A stretch of DNA of 64,000 nucleotides, from positions 1 through 64,000 of the forward strand of contig NZ_JAELXT010000015.1 in NCBI RefSeq assembly GCF_016427565.1. The letters are read 5' to 3'. The notes beneath the pieces were generated by a model. It was not told the origin of the DNA, did no database searches, and saw nothing but the letters and a program-made list of their open reading frames with translations. The position numbers were made by a program, and so were the translations under genes. Below, piece after piece: positions 24,263 to 34,307 of this stretch (the first letter of the stretch is position 1; every line of letters begins with the position of its first letter). This DNA is from Microvirga splendida (lineage in GTDB: Bacteria; Pseudomonadota; Alphaproteobacteria; Rhizobiales; Beijerinckiaceae).

Positions 24263-26038
24263 ATGAGCAGCCCTTCTGATCACACGGCGCAAAGGCGTCT
24301 CGCCGCTGTCCTTGCCGCTGACGTGGTGGGCTATTCCGATCTCATGTCCCGGGACGAGGAAGGGACGCTCAACCGCCTCCGGGATCTCCGGCGCCAGGTC
24401 ATCGAGCCGCGAATCCAGTCTCATCACGGACGGCTTGTGAAGACGATCGGGGACGGGTTCCTGATCGAGTTCGCGAGCCCCGTCGATGCGGTGCGCTGCG
24501 CGGTCGAACTTCAAGAGGCTGTGGCCGCCCGCCCCGGGAAGGCCGATGCCAAGCCGCTTCAGCTACGCGTCGGCATCAATCTCGGCGATATCGTGGTCGA
24601 GGAGGACGGCGACATCTTCGGCGACGGCGTGAATGTCGCCTCCCGCCTGCAGAAGATGGCGCTGCCCGGCGGTATCTGCCTCTCGGGCAAGGTCTACGAC
24701 GAGGTGAGGGGCAAGCTTGCCTACGAGTTCGAGGACCGGGGTGAGCACCAGTTCAAGAACATCGGGCAGGCGATCCGGGTCTTCTGCCTGCTGGAAGGGA
24801 TGGACACGAGACAGGCATCCGGCGAGCGGCGCTCCGCCCGGTCTCACCCGGAGGGGCCGTCCATCGCGGTGCTGCCCTTCGTCAACATCAGCAAGGATCC
24901 CGAGCAGGAATACTTCGCCGACGGAATCGTCGAGGACATCATCGCGGCCCTGTCGCGCTTCAGGTCCTTCTTCGTCATCGCCCGGAATTCGACCTTCGCC
25001 TACAAAGGGCGCACCGTCGCCGTCCAGCAGATTGGCCGGGAGCTCGGCGTGCGCTATGTGCTGGAAGGCAGCGTCAGGCGCTCGGGGCCGCGAATCCGGA
25101 TCACCGCGCAGCTCGTCGATGCGAATACCGGGATCCATCTCTGGGCCGAGCATTACGACGGCGTGGTCGAGGATGTGTTCGACCTTCAGGACCGGATCAC
25201 CGCCAGCGTCGTCGGATCGATCCAGCCGTCGATCAGAACGGCCGAGATCGAGCGCGCCAGGCGCAAGCGCCCCGAGAACCTCGATGCCTACGATCTCGTG
25301 ATGCGGGCGCTTCCTTATGTCTGGGCTCTGGAATACGAGGCCAACAAGGAGGCGGCGCGGCTTCTCGACAAGGCGCTTCTCCTCGATCCGGGCTATCCGC
25401 TCGCTATAGCGCTCGCAGCCTGGTGCCGCGGCCAGCGCATCGTCTACAACTGGTCGAAGAACCTGCAGGAAGACAAGCGCGAGACCCTGCGCCAGGCTCA
25501 GGCCGCGGCGGCGCTGGCCCATGACGACCCGTTCATCCTGACGGTGCTCGGCGCGGCCCTGACGATCACGCGCGAGTACCAGCGCGCCACGTCCATGCTG
25601 GAGCGGGCGCTGTCGCTCGACCCCAACTCGGCTTGGGCCTGGAACCGGAGCGGCTGGCTGCACAACTACCAGGACGATCCGGAGATCGCGATCCAGCATT
25701 TCGAGCGATCCCTACGCCTGAGCCCGTTCGACCCGATGGCCTTCAACTGCGAGATGGGAATCGGCTGTGCCCACTTCATCGCCAAGCGCTACGACCTTGC
25801 CGCGCAATGGCAGGAAAAAGCGCTCATGAGCAAGCCGAGGACCGCCTGGATCCATCGCACGCTCGCGCCGGCCTATTCCTTGGCGGGTGAGGCCGACAAG
25901 GCGCGGGAGAGCGTCGGGGAACTGGTGAAGGGCTATCCCGGAATCCGGATCGCCGACATCCTCCAGGCCATGGCCTTCAGCAAGGAGGTGATGAGCCGCT
26001 TCGCCGAGGGGCTGCGGCAGGCAGGCCTTCCGGAATGA
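24263..26038 (+). CDS. Class III adenylate/guanylate cyclase with TolB-like and TPR domains
   Basis: A 591-residue soluble protein. The N-terminal class III cyclase homology domain (about residues 8-180) holds the metal aspartate in VLAADVVGYSDLM, the KTIGDGFLIEF loop and the NVASRL pair that binds substrate. A linker leads to a TolB/FlgO-like region, SIAVLPFVNISKDPEQEYFADGI, at about 205-340. TPR repeats run from about 360 to the end (ALSLDPNSAWAWNRSGWL; SLRLSPFDPMAFN). This architecture is abundant in Rhizobiales and normally makes cAMP; the regulatory input is unknown. The ATG at 24263 has GGAG nearby. The upstream in-frame extension to 23921 is dissimilar and is rejected. Confidence 0.93.
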   Translation: MSSPSDHTAQRRLAAVLAADVVGYSDLMSRDEEGTLNRLRDLRRQVIEPRIQSHHGRLVKTIGDGFLIEFASPVDAVRCAVELQEAVAARPGKADAKPLQLRVGINLGDIVVEEDGDIFGDGVNVASRLQKMALPGGICLSGKVYDEVRGKLAYEFEDRGEHQFKNIGQAIRVFCLLEGMDTRQASGERRSARSHPEGPSIAVLPFVNISKDPEQEYFADGIVEDIIAALSRFRSFFVIARNSTFAYKGRTVAVQQIGRELGVRYVLEGSVRRSGPRIRITAQLVDANTGIHLWAEHYDGVVEDVFDLQDRITASVVGSIQPSIRTAEIERARRKRPENLDAYDLVMRALPYVWALEYEANKEAARLLDKALLLDPGYPLAIALAAWCRGQRIVYNWSKNLQEDKRETLRQAQAAAALAHDDPFILTVLGAALTITREYQRATSMLERALSLDPNSAWAWNRSGWLHNYQDDPEIAIQHFERSLRLSPFDPMAFNCEMGIGCAHFIAKRYDLAAQWQEKALMSKPRTAWIHRTLAPAYSLAGEADKARESVGELVKGYPGIRIADILQAMAFSKEVMSRFAEGLRQAGLPE

Positions 26039-26054
26039 GCCTCTGCAAATGAAA

Positions 26055-26080
26055 ACCGGGAGGGTAATGGCCCTCCCGGT
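26055..26080 (-). terminator. Rho-independent terminator between cyclase and OmpA-like genes
   Basis: ACCGGGAGGG and CCCTCCCGGT form a perfect 10-bp stem on a six-base loop. On the minus strand it is followed by TTTTC. It stops the OmpA-like transcript and may also slow the cyclase transcript. Confidence 0.85.
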
Positions 26081-26088
26081 CTGTGAGG

Positions 26089-28044
26089 TTACTGCTGCTG
26101 GTTCTGGCCCTGCAGCAGCGGGGTGATCCGGCGCAGGGTCACGCGGCGGTTCTCCCGCTCGGGGGCTTCGGTTGCCACCTTCAGGTACTGCTCGCCGTAG
26201 CCCTGCGTCGTCAGGTTCTCGGCGGGGATCTGGAACCGCTCCGTCAGAATCGTCGCGATGGTCTCGGCGCGACGGTCGGAGAGGGTCAGGTTGTCCTCGT
26301 CGGAGCCGACTGCATCCGTGTGACCTTCGACCAGGAAGATCTCGTTCGGGTTGCGGGAGATCGCCTCCCGCAGGCCCGCTGCAATCGTGCTCAGAGCATC
26401 GATCTGATCCGACGGCAGTTCCCAGGAGCCGAACTCGAAGGTGACTGCATTGAGATCCACCCGCCGCATGCGCTCACGCAAGGGCTGACTGCGGCGAACC
26501 TCGTCGAGGGTGTAGGCCCGTTCGACGCGCTCCACCGGCGGCGCCGTGAAGGCCTCGACGATGTCAGCCCGGGAAGCCCGCTCCGTCTCGACGATGTATT
26601 CCTCGCGCGGGATGCGCACCGTGGGAGGCGGCAGGCGGATGACCTCCTCCTCCATGTAGCCGTAGCCGGGACGGCGCTCGACGCCGCGGCGGCGGTTCTC
26701 GATCAGCACGACCTCCTGCCCGGCGGGCTCGCGCCGGATACGGCGGATCAGGTTGCCGTACTCGTCGCGCACGGTGACGATCTCGGTGCCGTCAGGGCGG
26801 CGCACGATGGTGACCTCTTCGTTCCCACTGCGCCGTTCGACGCGAACGTCCGCATCGCGATACGCCCGGCGGAAGCGCTGGGTCTCGTCGTGGCGGATGA
26901 TGACCTCGTCGCCCTGGCGGATGATCGTCCGGTTGCCGGGCTCTTCGATGATCAGGCGGCCGCCTTCACGACGCTCGCGCCGCTCCCGGCGCAGATCGTC
27001 GATGCGGACGCGCGCCGGATCCAGCGGCTGGGCCGCGGCAGGACCGGCCTGTTGAGGCGCGCTCTGGACCGGTGCGGCTGGAACCGTCGGAAGGGTTCGG
27101 CCGGTCGGAGCGGCAGGCGCTGCGGTCGTCGGGGCTGCAGGCGCAGGGGTCGGAGCCGCGGGAGCTGCCGTCGGGGCCGAAGGTGCAGGCGTCGCCGGAG
27201 CCGTCGGAGCTGTGGTCGTGGTCGGAGCGTCCTGACCCGGACGCTGGTCGCGGGCGCGCTGACGATCCCGGTCGGGTCGGTCGCGGTCGGGTCGCTCGGT
27301 GTCGCCTTGCCGCCTCGGCCGCTCCGCATCGGCGGGACGTGGAGCGTCTGCGGCAGGCCGCTGCTGGGCCGGTGCCGGAGGCTTGGCCGGCTGGGCCGCC
27401 GGAGCCGGGGTGCTCGGCGGAGTTTCGGCCGCAGGCGAGGGCTGGCGGGGACGCTCGCGCTCGCCGGCGGGACGATCCCGATTACGTTCACGCTCCTGGG
27501 CAGCCGGACGGTTCGGGCGGTCCGGTGTCTCGGCGGACGGCCGGGCGCGCTCCGCAGGCTCCCCCTGGGCAGGACGGGCCGGCGTGGCCGGTGTGGTGCC
27601 GGAGGGCGGGGTGGGCCGCTCGCCGGGCTGCGCCGAGCCGCGACGCGGCGACGGGGCATCCTCGGATTCCGTGGCGCGTTGGCCGCGCGGTCCATCGGGA
27701 CCGCCACGCTCTGCCGGGCCTGCACCGCGCGGCGGGCGCTGGCCGCGCTCCTCGGAGGCTCCGGGGCCGCCGGCGTCCTGGCCGCCCTGCCTGCGCTCCT
27801 GCCGCTCTTGCCTGCGCTCCTGCGCGTCCTGTCGGCGTTCCTGGCCCTGGCCGCCACCGCGCGGCGAATCCGCGTCCTGGCGCGGTCTGCGGCGGACGCC
27901 GGGTTGATCATCCTCGTCGGCACTCGGTCCGGCCTGGGCCAGGACGAGAGGCGTCACGGCTTCCGGCTGGAGCGCCGACACGTTTGCCGGCAGCAGCATC
28001 AGGGGAAGGGCGGTGCTCGCAAGAAACAGGCTGGAGAGTTTCAT
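26089..28044 (-). CDS. Large OmpA family protein with a Pro/Arg/Ala-rich disordered region
   Basis: A 651-residue envelope protein. A signal peptide covers about residues 1-24 (MKLSSLFLASTALPLMLLPA). Residues about 40-330 are low complexity, first RQERRQERRQGGQD-type basic repeats, then Pro/Ala/Thr tracts (TTTAPTAPATPAPSAPTAAP), and look disordered. A charged middle region (VRRPDGTEIVTVRDEYGN, RRPGYGYMEEEVIRLPPP) precedes the C-terminal OmpA domain at about 535-640 (VEGHTDAVGSDEDNLTLSDRRAETI in parts; NRRVTLRRITPLL), which binds peptidoglycan. I see no N-terminal beta-barrel. The start at 28044 is chosen for the signal peptide and GAGG just upstream. Divergent from recO. Confidence 0.9.
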   Translation of the reverse strand: MKLSSLFLASTALPLMLLPANVSALQPEAVTPLVLAQAGPSADEDDQPGVRRRPRQDADSPRGGGQGQERRQDAQERRQERQERRQGGQDAGGPGASEERGQRPPRGAGPAERGGPDGPRGQRATESEDAPSPRRGSAQPGERPTPPSGTTPATPARPAQGEPAERARPSAETPDRPNRPAAQERERNRDRPAGERERPRQPSPAAETPPSTPAPAAQPAKPPAPAQQRPAADAPRPADAERPRRQGDTERPDRDRPDRDRQRARDQRPGQDAPTTTTAPTAPATPAPSAPTAAPAAPTPAPAAPTTAAPAAPTGRTLPTVPAAPVQSAPQQAGPAAAQPLDPARVRIDDLRRERRERREGGRLIIEEPGNRTIIRQGDEVIIRHDETQRFRRAYRDADVRVERRSGNEEVTIVRRPDGTEIVTVRDEYGNLIRRIRREPAGQEVVLIENRRRGVERRPGYGYMEEEVIRLPPPTVRIPREEYIVETERASRADIVEAFTAPPVERVERAYTLDEVRRSQPLRERMRRVDLNAVTFEFGSWELPSDQIDALSTIAAGLREAISRNPNEIFLVEGHTDAVGSDEDNLTLSDRRAETIATILTERFQIPAENLTTQGYGEQYLKVATEAPERENRRVTLRRITPLLQGQNQQQ

Positions 28045-28243
28045 GATCCTCAATTCATCACTATGCACACTAAGGTGTTCGACAATGTGAAGGGGGCGGT
28101 TTGGTTCCCCCCGGCGGCGTCTCGAGGCTTCTGCAACACAATTTTAGAAGTTGCCGGATATCGTTGAAAAACATGGATGAATGCCCCCTGAATGCTTACA
28201 TCAGGATTCCGGCAGATCTCTTTTCCGAAGGCCACCGCCACCG

Positions 28244-28975
28244 ATGCACTGGACTGACGAAGGCGTCGTTCTCGGCGTTCGCAAGCACGGGGAATCGAGC
28301 ATCATCCTCGAGCTGATGACGCGCGAGCACGGCCGGCATCTGGGGCTGGTCCATGGCGGGCGCTCCAAGACCCTTCAGGCGGTGCTCCAGCCCGGCAACA
28401 CCGTGCAGGCGACCTGGCGGGCGCGGCTCGACGAGCACCTGGGCACCTATCAGGTCGAGGGGCTGAACCTGCGCGCCGCGCGCCTCATGGGCTCGTCCAT
28501 GGCGCTCTACGGCCTGGCGACCCTCGCCCACCTCCTGCGCTACTTCCCGGAGCGCGACCCGCATTTCGCCCTGTTCGAGACGCTCACCGTCCTTGTCGAC
28601 CACCTGGACGATCCGGATCTCGCCCCGGCGCTGTTCGTGCGTTTCGAGCTCGCCATGCTCACGGAGCTCGGCTTCGGGCTCGATCTCACCAGCTGCGCCG
28701 CGACCGGCACCGAGCGGGACCTCACCTATGTGTCGCCCCGCAGCGGGCGGGCGGTGTCGGCCGAGGCCGGGGAGCCCTACAAGGACCGGCTGCTCAAGCT
28801 GCCGGGCTTCTTGATCGGCCAGACCAGGGCCAACCGGCCGCGGGAGGAGGACATCCGGGAGGGATTTGCGCTCACCGACTTCTTCCTGCATCAGAACGTC
28901 TTCGGCCCGCAGGGGCAGCGGGCGCCGGACGAGCGGGCGCGTTTCGTCGCACTGGCCACGGCTGGGGATGAATGA
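28244..28975 (+). CDS. recO: DNA repair protein RecO
   Basis: RecO works with RecF and RecR to load RecA on gaps. 243 residues from the ATG at 28244. The N-terminal OB fold begins MHWTDEGVVLGVRKHGESSIILELMT (in parts), followed by GLVHGGRSK and QPGNTVQATWRARL. The C-terminal region has a single cysteine at SCAATG rather than a full zinc cluster. An upstream in-frame start at 28181 adds a leader without similarity. It sits upstream of parC with 66 bases between them, as in related genomes. Confidence 0.95.
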   Translation: MHWTDEGVVLGVRKHGESSIILELMTREHGRHLGLVHGGRSKTLQAVLQPGNTVQATWRARLDEHLGTYQVEGLNLRAARLMGSSMALYGLATLAHLLRYFPERDPHFALFETLTVLVDHLDDPDLAPALFVRFELAMLTELGFGLDLTSCAATGTERDLTYVSPRSGRAVSAEAGEPYKDRLLKLPGFLIGQTRANRPREEDIREGFALTDFFLHQNVFGPQGQRAPDERARFVALATAGDE

Positions 28976-29041
28976 TGTTTGTTTCTGTTATGTTCTCTTT
29001 TCAGATGATAAGAAGCGATTCGCAGTTGAGGATTTCGAGTT

Positions 29042-31288
<2,247 letters not shown>

Positions 31289-31350
31289 GCATCAGAAAAC
31301 GTCATCCCGGACGGCGCGAGCCGATCCGGGATCGCGCTGTCAGAAGTTTC

Positions 31351-31386
31351 CACGTCATGGCCGGGCTTGTCCCGGCCATCCACGTT
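31351..31386. repeat. Palindromic repeat, family G copy 1
   Basis: CACGTCATGGCCGGG then CTTGTCCCGGCCATCCACG. The arms ATGGCCGGG and CCCGGCCAT form a strong hairpin. An inverted relative is at 31519-31552 (GTGGATGCCCGGC, GCCGGGCATGACG), and shorter versions occur near 49723-49748 and 58243-58268. Confidence 0.75.
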
Positions 31387-31401
31387 TTTAGGAAACACCC
31401 A

Positions 31402-31503
31402 CCTCATCCTGAGGAGCAGACGCAGTCTGCGTCTCGAAGGAGCTTCCAGAGAGCACTGGAGCCTCCTTCGAGACGGTCGCTCCGCGACCTCCTCAGGATG
31501 AGG
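31402..31503. repeat. Palindromic repeat, family D copy 1
   Basis: The ends CCTCATCCTGAGGAG and CTCCTCAGGATGAGG are inverted. Internal arms are GTCTCGAAGGAG and CTCCTTCGAGAC around CCAGAGAGCACTGGAG. The second copy is at 44029-44136. Confidence 0.88.
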
Positions 31504-31563
31504 GTTGAGAAAGGAAAGACGTGGATGCCCGGCACAAGGCCGGGCATGACGGGTGTAAGAAAG

Positions 31564-32310
31564 TCACTCCACCCGCGCCCAGCCTTGCGCCAGAAGCCGC
31601 TCCTGCGGCTTGAAGCGGGCCTTGTAGCCCATCTTCTTGGAGCCCTCGACCCAGTAGCCGAGATAGAGATAGGGCAGGCCCATGGCTTTCGCGCGCCGGA
31701 TGTGGTCGAGGATCATGAAGGTGCCGAGGCTGCGGTGCTGCATCTCGGGGCCGTAGAACGAGTAGACCATGGAGAGGCCGTCGCTCATCTCGTCGGTGAG
31801 GCACACGGCGATCAGGTCGCCCGATCCCCTGCCGGTGATGCCGCTGTCGATCCCGCGCCGGCGGTACTCGATGAGCTTGGTGTCCACATGGCTGTCCTCG
31901 ACCATCATGGAATAGTCGAGCACGGTCATGTCGGCCATGCCGCCATCCGCGTGGCGCATGTCCACGTAGCGGCGGAACAGGGAGTACTGCTCGGAGGTGG
32001 GACGGTTGGGCAGGGCATGGCCGATGAGATCGGCATTGTCCTTCAGCACGCGCCTGAGATTGCCCGAAGGCTCGAATTCATCCACCAGCACCCGCACCGA
32101 CACGCAGGCCCGGCAGGTGTCGCAGGCGGGCCGGTAGGCGATGGTCTGCGACCGGCGGAAGCCGCCCTGCGTGAGGATCTCGTTCAGCTCCCGCCCGCGC
32201 CGGCCCACGATATGCGTGAAGACTTTGCGCTCCTCCTTGCCCGGCAGGTAGGGGCATGCGGACGGGGAGGTGAGGTAGAACTGCGGTGCGTCGCGGGGCT
32301 GGCTCGTCAA
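31564..32310 (-). CDS. bpt: Aspartate/glutamate leucyltransferase (leucyl-tRNA-protein transferase)
   Basis: A bacterial ATE/Bpt-type enzyme that adds leucine to proteins starting with Asp or Glu, marking them for ClpAP under the N-degron rule. 248 residues, soluble. The N-terminal motif [21 protein letters not shown] and cysteine cluster [14 protein letters not shown] are followed by the GNAT-like C-terminal part with [17 protein letters not shown]. The family is unmistakable. Neighbours (parC, RDD protein, hemB) match the usual Rhizobiales order. A family C repeat and promoter space separate it from the RDD gene. Confidence 0.95.
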   Translation of the reverse strand: MTSQPRDAPQFYLTSPSACPYLPGKEERKVFTHIVGRRGRELNEILTQGGFRRSQTIAYRPACDTCRACVSVRVLVDEFEPSGNLRRVLKDNADLIGHALPNRPTSEQYSLFRRYVDMRHADGGMADMTVLDYSMMVEDSHVDTKLIEYRRRGIDSGITGRGSGDLIAVCLTDEMSDGLSMVYSFYGPEMQHRSLGTFMILDHIRRAKAMGLPYLYLGYWVEGSKKMGYKARFKPQERLLAQGWARVE

Positions 32311-32437
32311 TCGGGAAAGCCTTGTGGAGTAACCTTGAGCACTGATTCAACGCTCAAGGATAACATTGGTGTCCCGGCCGTCCAGGAAAAGTGGGCGGAT
32401 GTCGCAGGGATGTGTTTTCAGATCACTCGCACCCCGT

Positions 32438-32540
32438 TGTCATCCCCGGCGAGCGGAGCGAGGGAAGGGGATCCACTCGCACGTACAGCGCTATGGATTC
32501 CCTTCCCCTCCGCTGCGCTCCGGCCGGGAATGACACCCGC
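32438..32540. repeat. Palindromic repeat, family C copy 2
   Basis: The reverse-orientation counterpart of the element at 8452-8562. It shares GGATCCACTC, CAGCGCTATGGATTCCC and GGGAATGACACC. It lies between the bpt start and the end of the RDD gene, so it is in the bpt upstream region. Confidence 0.85.
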
Positions 32541-32546
32541 GACAGC

Positions 32547-33026
32547 TCAAGCCCTGATGACCATCATCCCCGTGAGTAGGTCGCGGATAAAGCGCCGGTC
32601 GTCGCGGACGAAGCCGACGAGCACGTCGCAGGCCCAGAGCAGGAAGGTGGAGACCGCCACGTAGAAGAACAGCGCGTGCACGGCGGCCGAGAGCGGGGAG
32701 GCGCCCTGGCCGGTGCGCGGGTCGATCACCCGCAGGCCCATGTAGCGCATGCCCACCGTCGCCTGGGACGAGCCGCCGATGGTCACCGCGTTGTAGACGA
32801 TGAAGATCAGCGCCGTGAGCGGAAGCGCGAAGAACAGCCCCCAGCCGAGGCCGAGCGTGATGATGCCGAGGAAGAAGATGCCGATGGAGATCAGCACCAC
32901 CCAGAGGGCGATCACCACCAGGTCGATCAGGTAGGCCCAGAAGCGGCGGGCGATGACGCCCTCCGTCACCCGGTCGACCTCGTAGGACGGATAGTTCAGG
33001 GTCGGCGGGTAGGGGCGGTTGACCAT
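32547..33026 (-). CDS. RDD family membrane protein
   Basis: A 159-residue inner-membrane protein with an RDD domain. Visible features are ARRFWAYLIDLVVIALWVVL, two adjacent hydrophobic segments (LISIGIFFLGIITLGLGWGLF and LPLTALIFIVYNAVTIGG) and VGMRYMGLRVIDPRTG, then a C-terminal segment AVHALFFYVAVSTFLLWACDVL. Function is unknown; some RDD proteins have been proposed to move ions or small molecules. GGAGAG lies four bases before the ATG. It starts ten bases beyond the end of the threonine ammonia-lyase gene and is probably cotranscribed with it. Confidence 0.9.
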   Translation of the reverse strand: MVNRPYPPTLNYPSYEVDRVTEGVIARRFWAYLIDLVVIALWVVLISIGIFFLGIITLGLGWGLFFALPLTALIFIVYNAVTIGGSSQATVGMRYMGLRVIDPRTGQGASPLSAAVHALFFYVAVSTFLLWACDVLVGFVRDDRRFIRDLLTGMMVIRA

Positions 33027-33036
33027 GGGTCTCTCC

Positions 33037-34278
33037 TCAGAAGGTGGTCTCGGGCAGGCTGCGGGACACGATCCGCTGCGGAGCGAGTCCCTCGGCCGAA
33101 AGCGCCTCGAACACCTCCAATGTATGTTGTCTGTCGCGCGTTTCGATAGTGATGTCGATGGAAACGCCCTTGGCCGGCACGTCGAGGAACAGGCGCCCGT
33201 GCGACACCTCCAGGATGTTGGCCCCGAGCTGGCCGAGAAGGCTCGCCACGCGGCCCAACAGGCCCGGCCGGTCGTTGGAGGTGATGCGGAAGGAGGTGAT
33301 GCGGTCGTCGCGCTCCAGTTCGCGCACCATCACCGAGGCGAGGATGCGGGCGTCGATGTTGCCGCCGCAGAGCACGAGGCCCACGCGCTTGCCCTCGAAC
33401 CGCTCCGGCTGCGCCATCATGGCCGCGAGGCCCGCCGCGCCCGCGCCTTCCGCCATGGTCCGCTGCAGGGTGGCATAGGCGTTCACCGCGCGCTCGATCA
33501 CGGGCTCGTCCACGGCGATGATGTCGGACACGAGGTCGCGCACAATGGGGAGCGGCAGCTGCCCCACGGTCTTGACCGCGATGCCCTCGGCCAGCGTCGC
33601 GCCGCCGATCGGCTGGTTCTGACCCAGGATTGCATTGCGGAAGGAGGGGTAGAGGGCAGCCTCCACGCCGATGACCTCGATATCGGGCTTGTGCGCCTTC
33701 ACGGCGACCGTGATGCCTGAAATCAATCCGCCGCCGCCGATAGGCACGATGATCTGGTCGAGATCGGGCGCGTCGGCGAGCATCTCGAGGCCGATGGTGC
33801 CCTGGCCGGCCATGACCTTCGGGTCGTCGTAGGGATGCACGAAGACGAGGCCCTCGGCCTCGGCGATCTCGCGGGCGCGGGCCGCGGCCTCGTAGAGCGT
33901 TTCGCCGAAGAGGATCACCTTGGCCCCGTAGGAGCGGGTGTTCTGCGCCTTCACCAGGGGCGTGCCCTCGGGCATGACGATGGTGGCCGGGATGCCGAGA
34001 CGCCGCGCGTGGTAGGCTACCGCCTGGGCATGGTTGCCCGCCGACATGGCGATGACCCCGCGGGTGCGCTCGTCGGCCTTCAGGCTTTCCAGCTTCGTCA
34101 CCGCGCCGCGCTCCTTGAAGGAGCCGGTCGGCTGCATGTTCTCGTGCTTCACGCAGACCTTGGCGCCGGTGAGCTGCGACAGGCGCGGTGCCGGAACGAG
34201 CGGCGTTCGCAGGACCTGCCCCTGGATGGTCTGCGCCGCGCGTTTCACGTCGTCGATGGTGATGGCGTAATCGGCCAC
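33037..34278 (-). CDS. ilvA: Threonine ammonia-lyase with ACT domain
   Basis: A PLP enzyme that deaminates threonine to 2-oxobutyrate, the entry to isoleucine synthesis. 413 residues from GTG 34278, which has GGAGG five bases upstream. The PLP lysine is K55 in PTGSFKERGA. The phosphate cup is IGGGGLISG. A single ACT domain occupies about residues 325-410 (SFRITSNDRPGLLGRVASLL in part, LEVSHGRL), so it is the short, TdcB-like form rather than the long biosynthetic form with two regulatory domains. Whether the role is biosynthetic or catabolic is not settled by sequence. The next gene upstream, 29 bases away, is a LivH-type permease. Confidence 0.94.
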   Translation of the reverse strand: MADYAITIDDVKRAAQTIQGQVLRTPLVPAPRLSQLTGAKVCVKHENMQPTGSFKERGAVTKLESLKADERTRGVIAMSAGNHAQAVAYHARRLGIPATIVMPEGTPLVKAQNTRSYGAKVILFGETLYEAAARAREIAEAEGLVFVHPYDDPKVMAGQGTIGLEMLADAPDLDQIIVPIGGGGLISGITVAVKAHKPDIEVIGVEAALYPSFRNAILGQNQPIGGATLAEGIAVKTVGQLPLPIVRDLVSDIIAVDEPVIERAVNAYATLQRTMAEGAGAAGLAAMMAQPERFEGKRVGLVLCGGNIDARILASVMVRELERDDRITSFRITSNDRPGLLGRVASLLGQLGANILEVSHGRLFLDVPAKGVSIDITIETRDRQHTLEVFEALSAEGLAPQRIVSRSLPETTF

Positions 34279-34307
34279 TGTGTCCTCCGGACTCTCACTA
34301 TACGCCC

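Larger units (their letters stand above)
31289..31563. repeat. Repeat-packed convergent region between parC and bpt
   Basis: 275 bases made almost entirely of palindromes. They are ATCCCGGA/TCCGGGAT at 31305-31332, a family G hairpin at 31351-31386, a family D element at 31402-31503 and a second family G hairpin in opposite orientation at 31519-31552. No gene and no ordinary T-tailed terminator is seen; the palindromes may end both transcripts. Confidence 0.8.

Noticed and set aside
26083..28167. A 694-codon plus-strand frame opposite the OmpA-like gene
   Set aside because: Its Gly/Arg-rich middle is the complement of the Pro/Ala-rich tracts. The minus-strand gene has a signal peptide and an OmpA domain.
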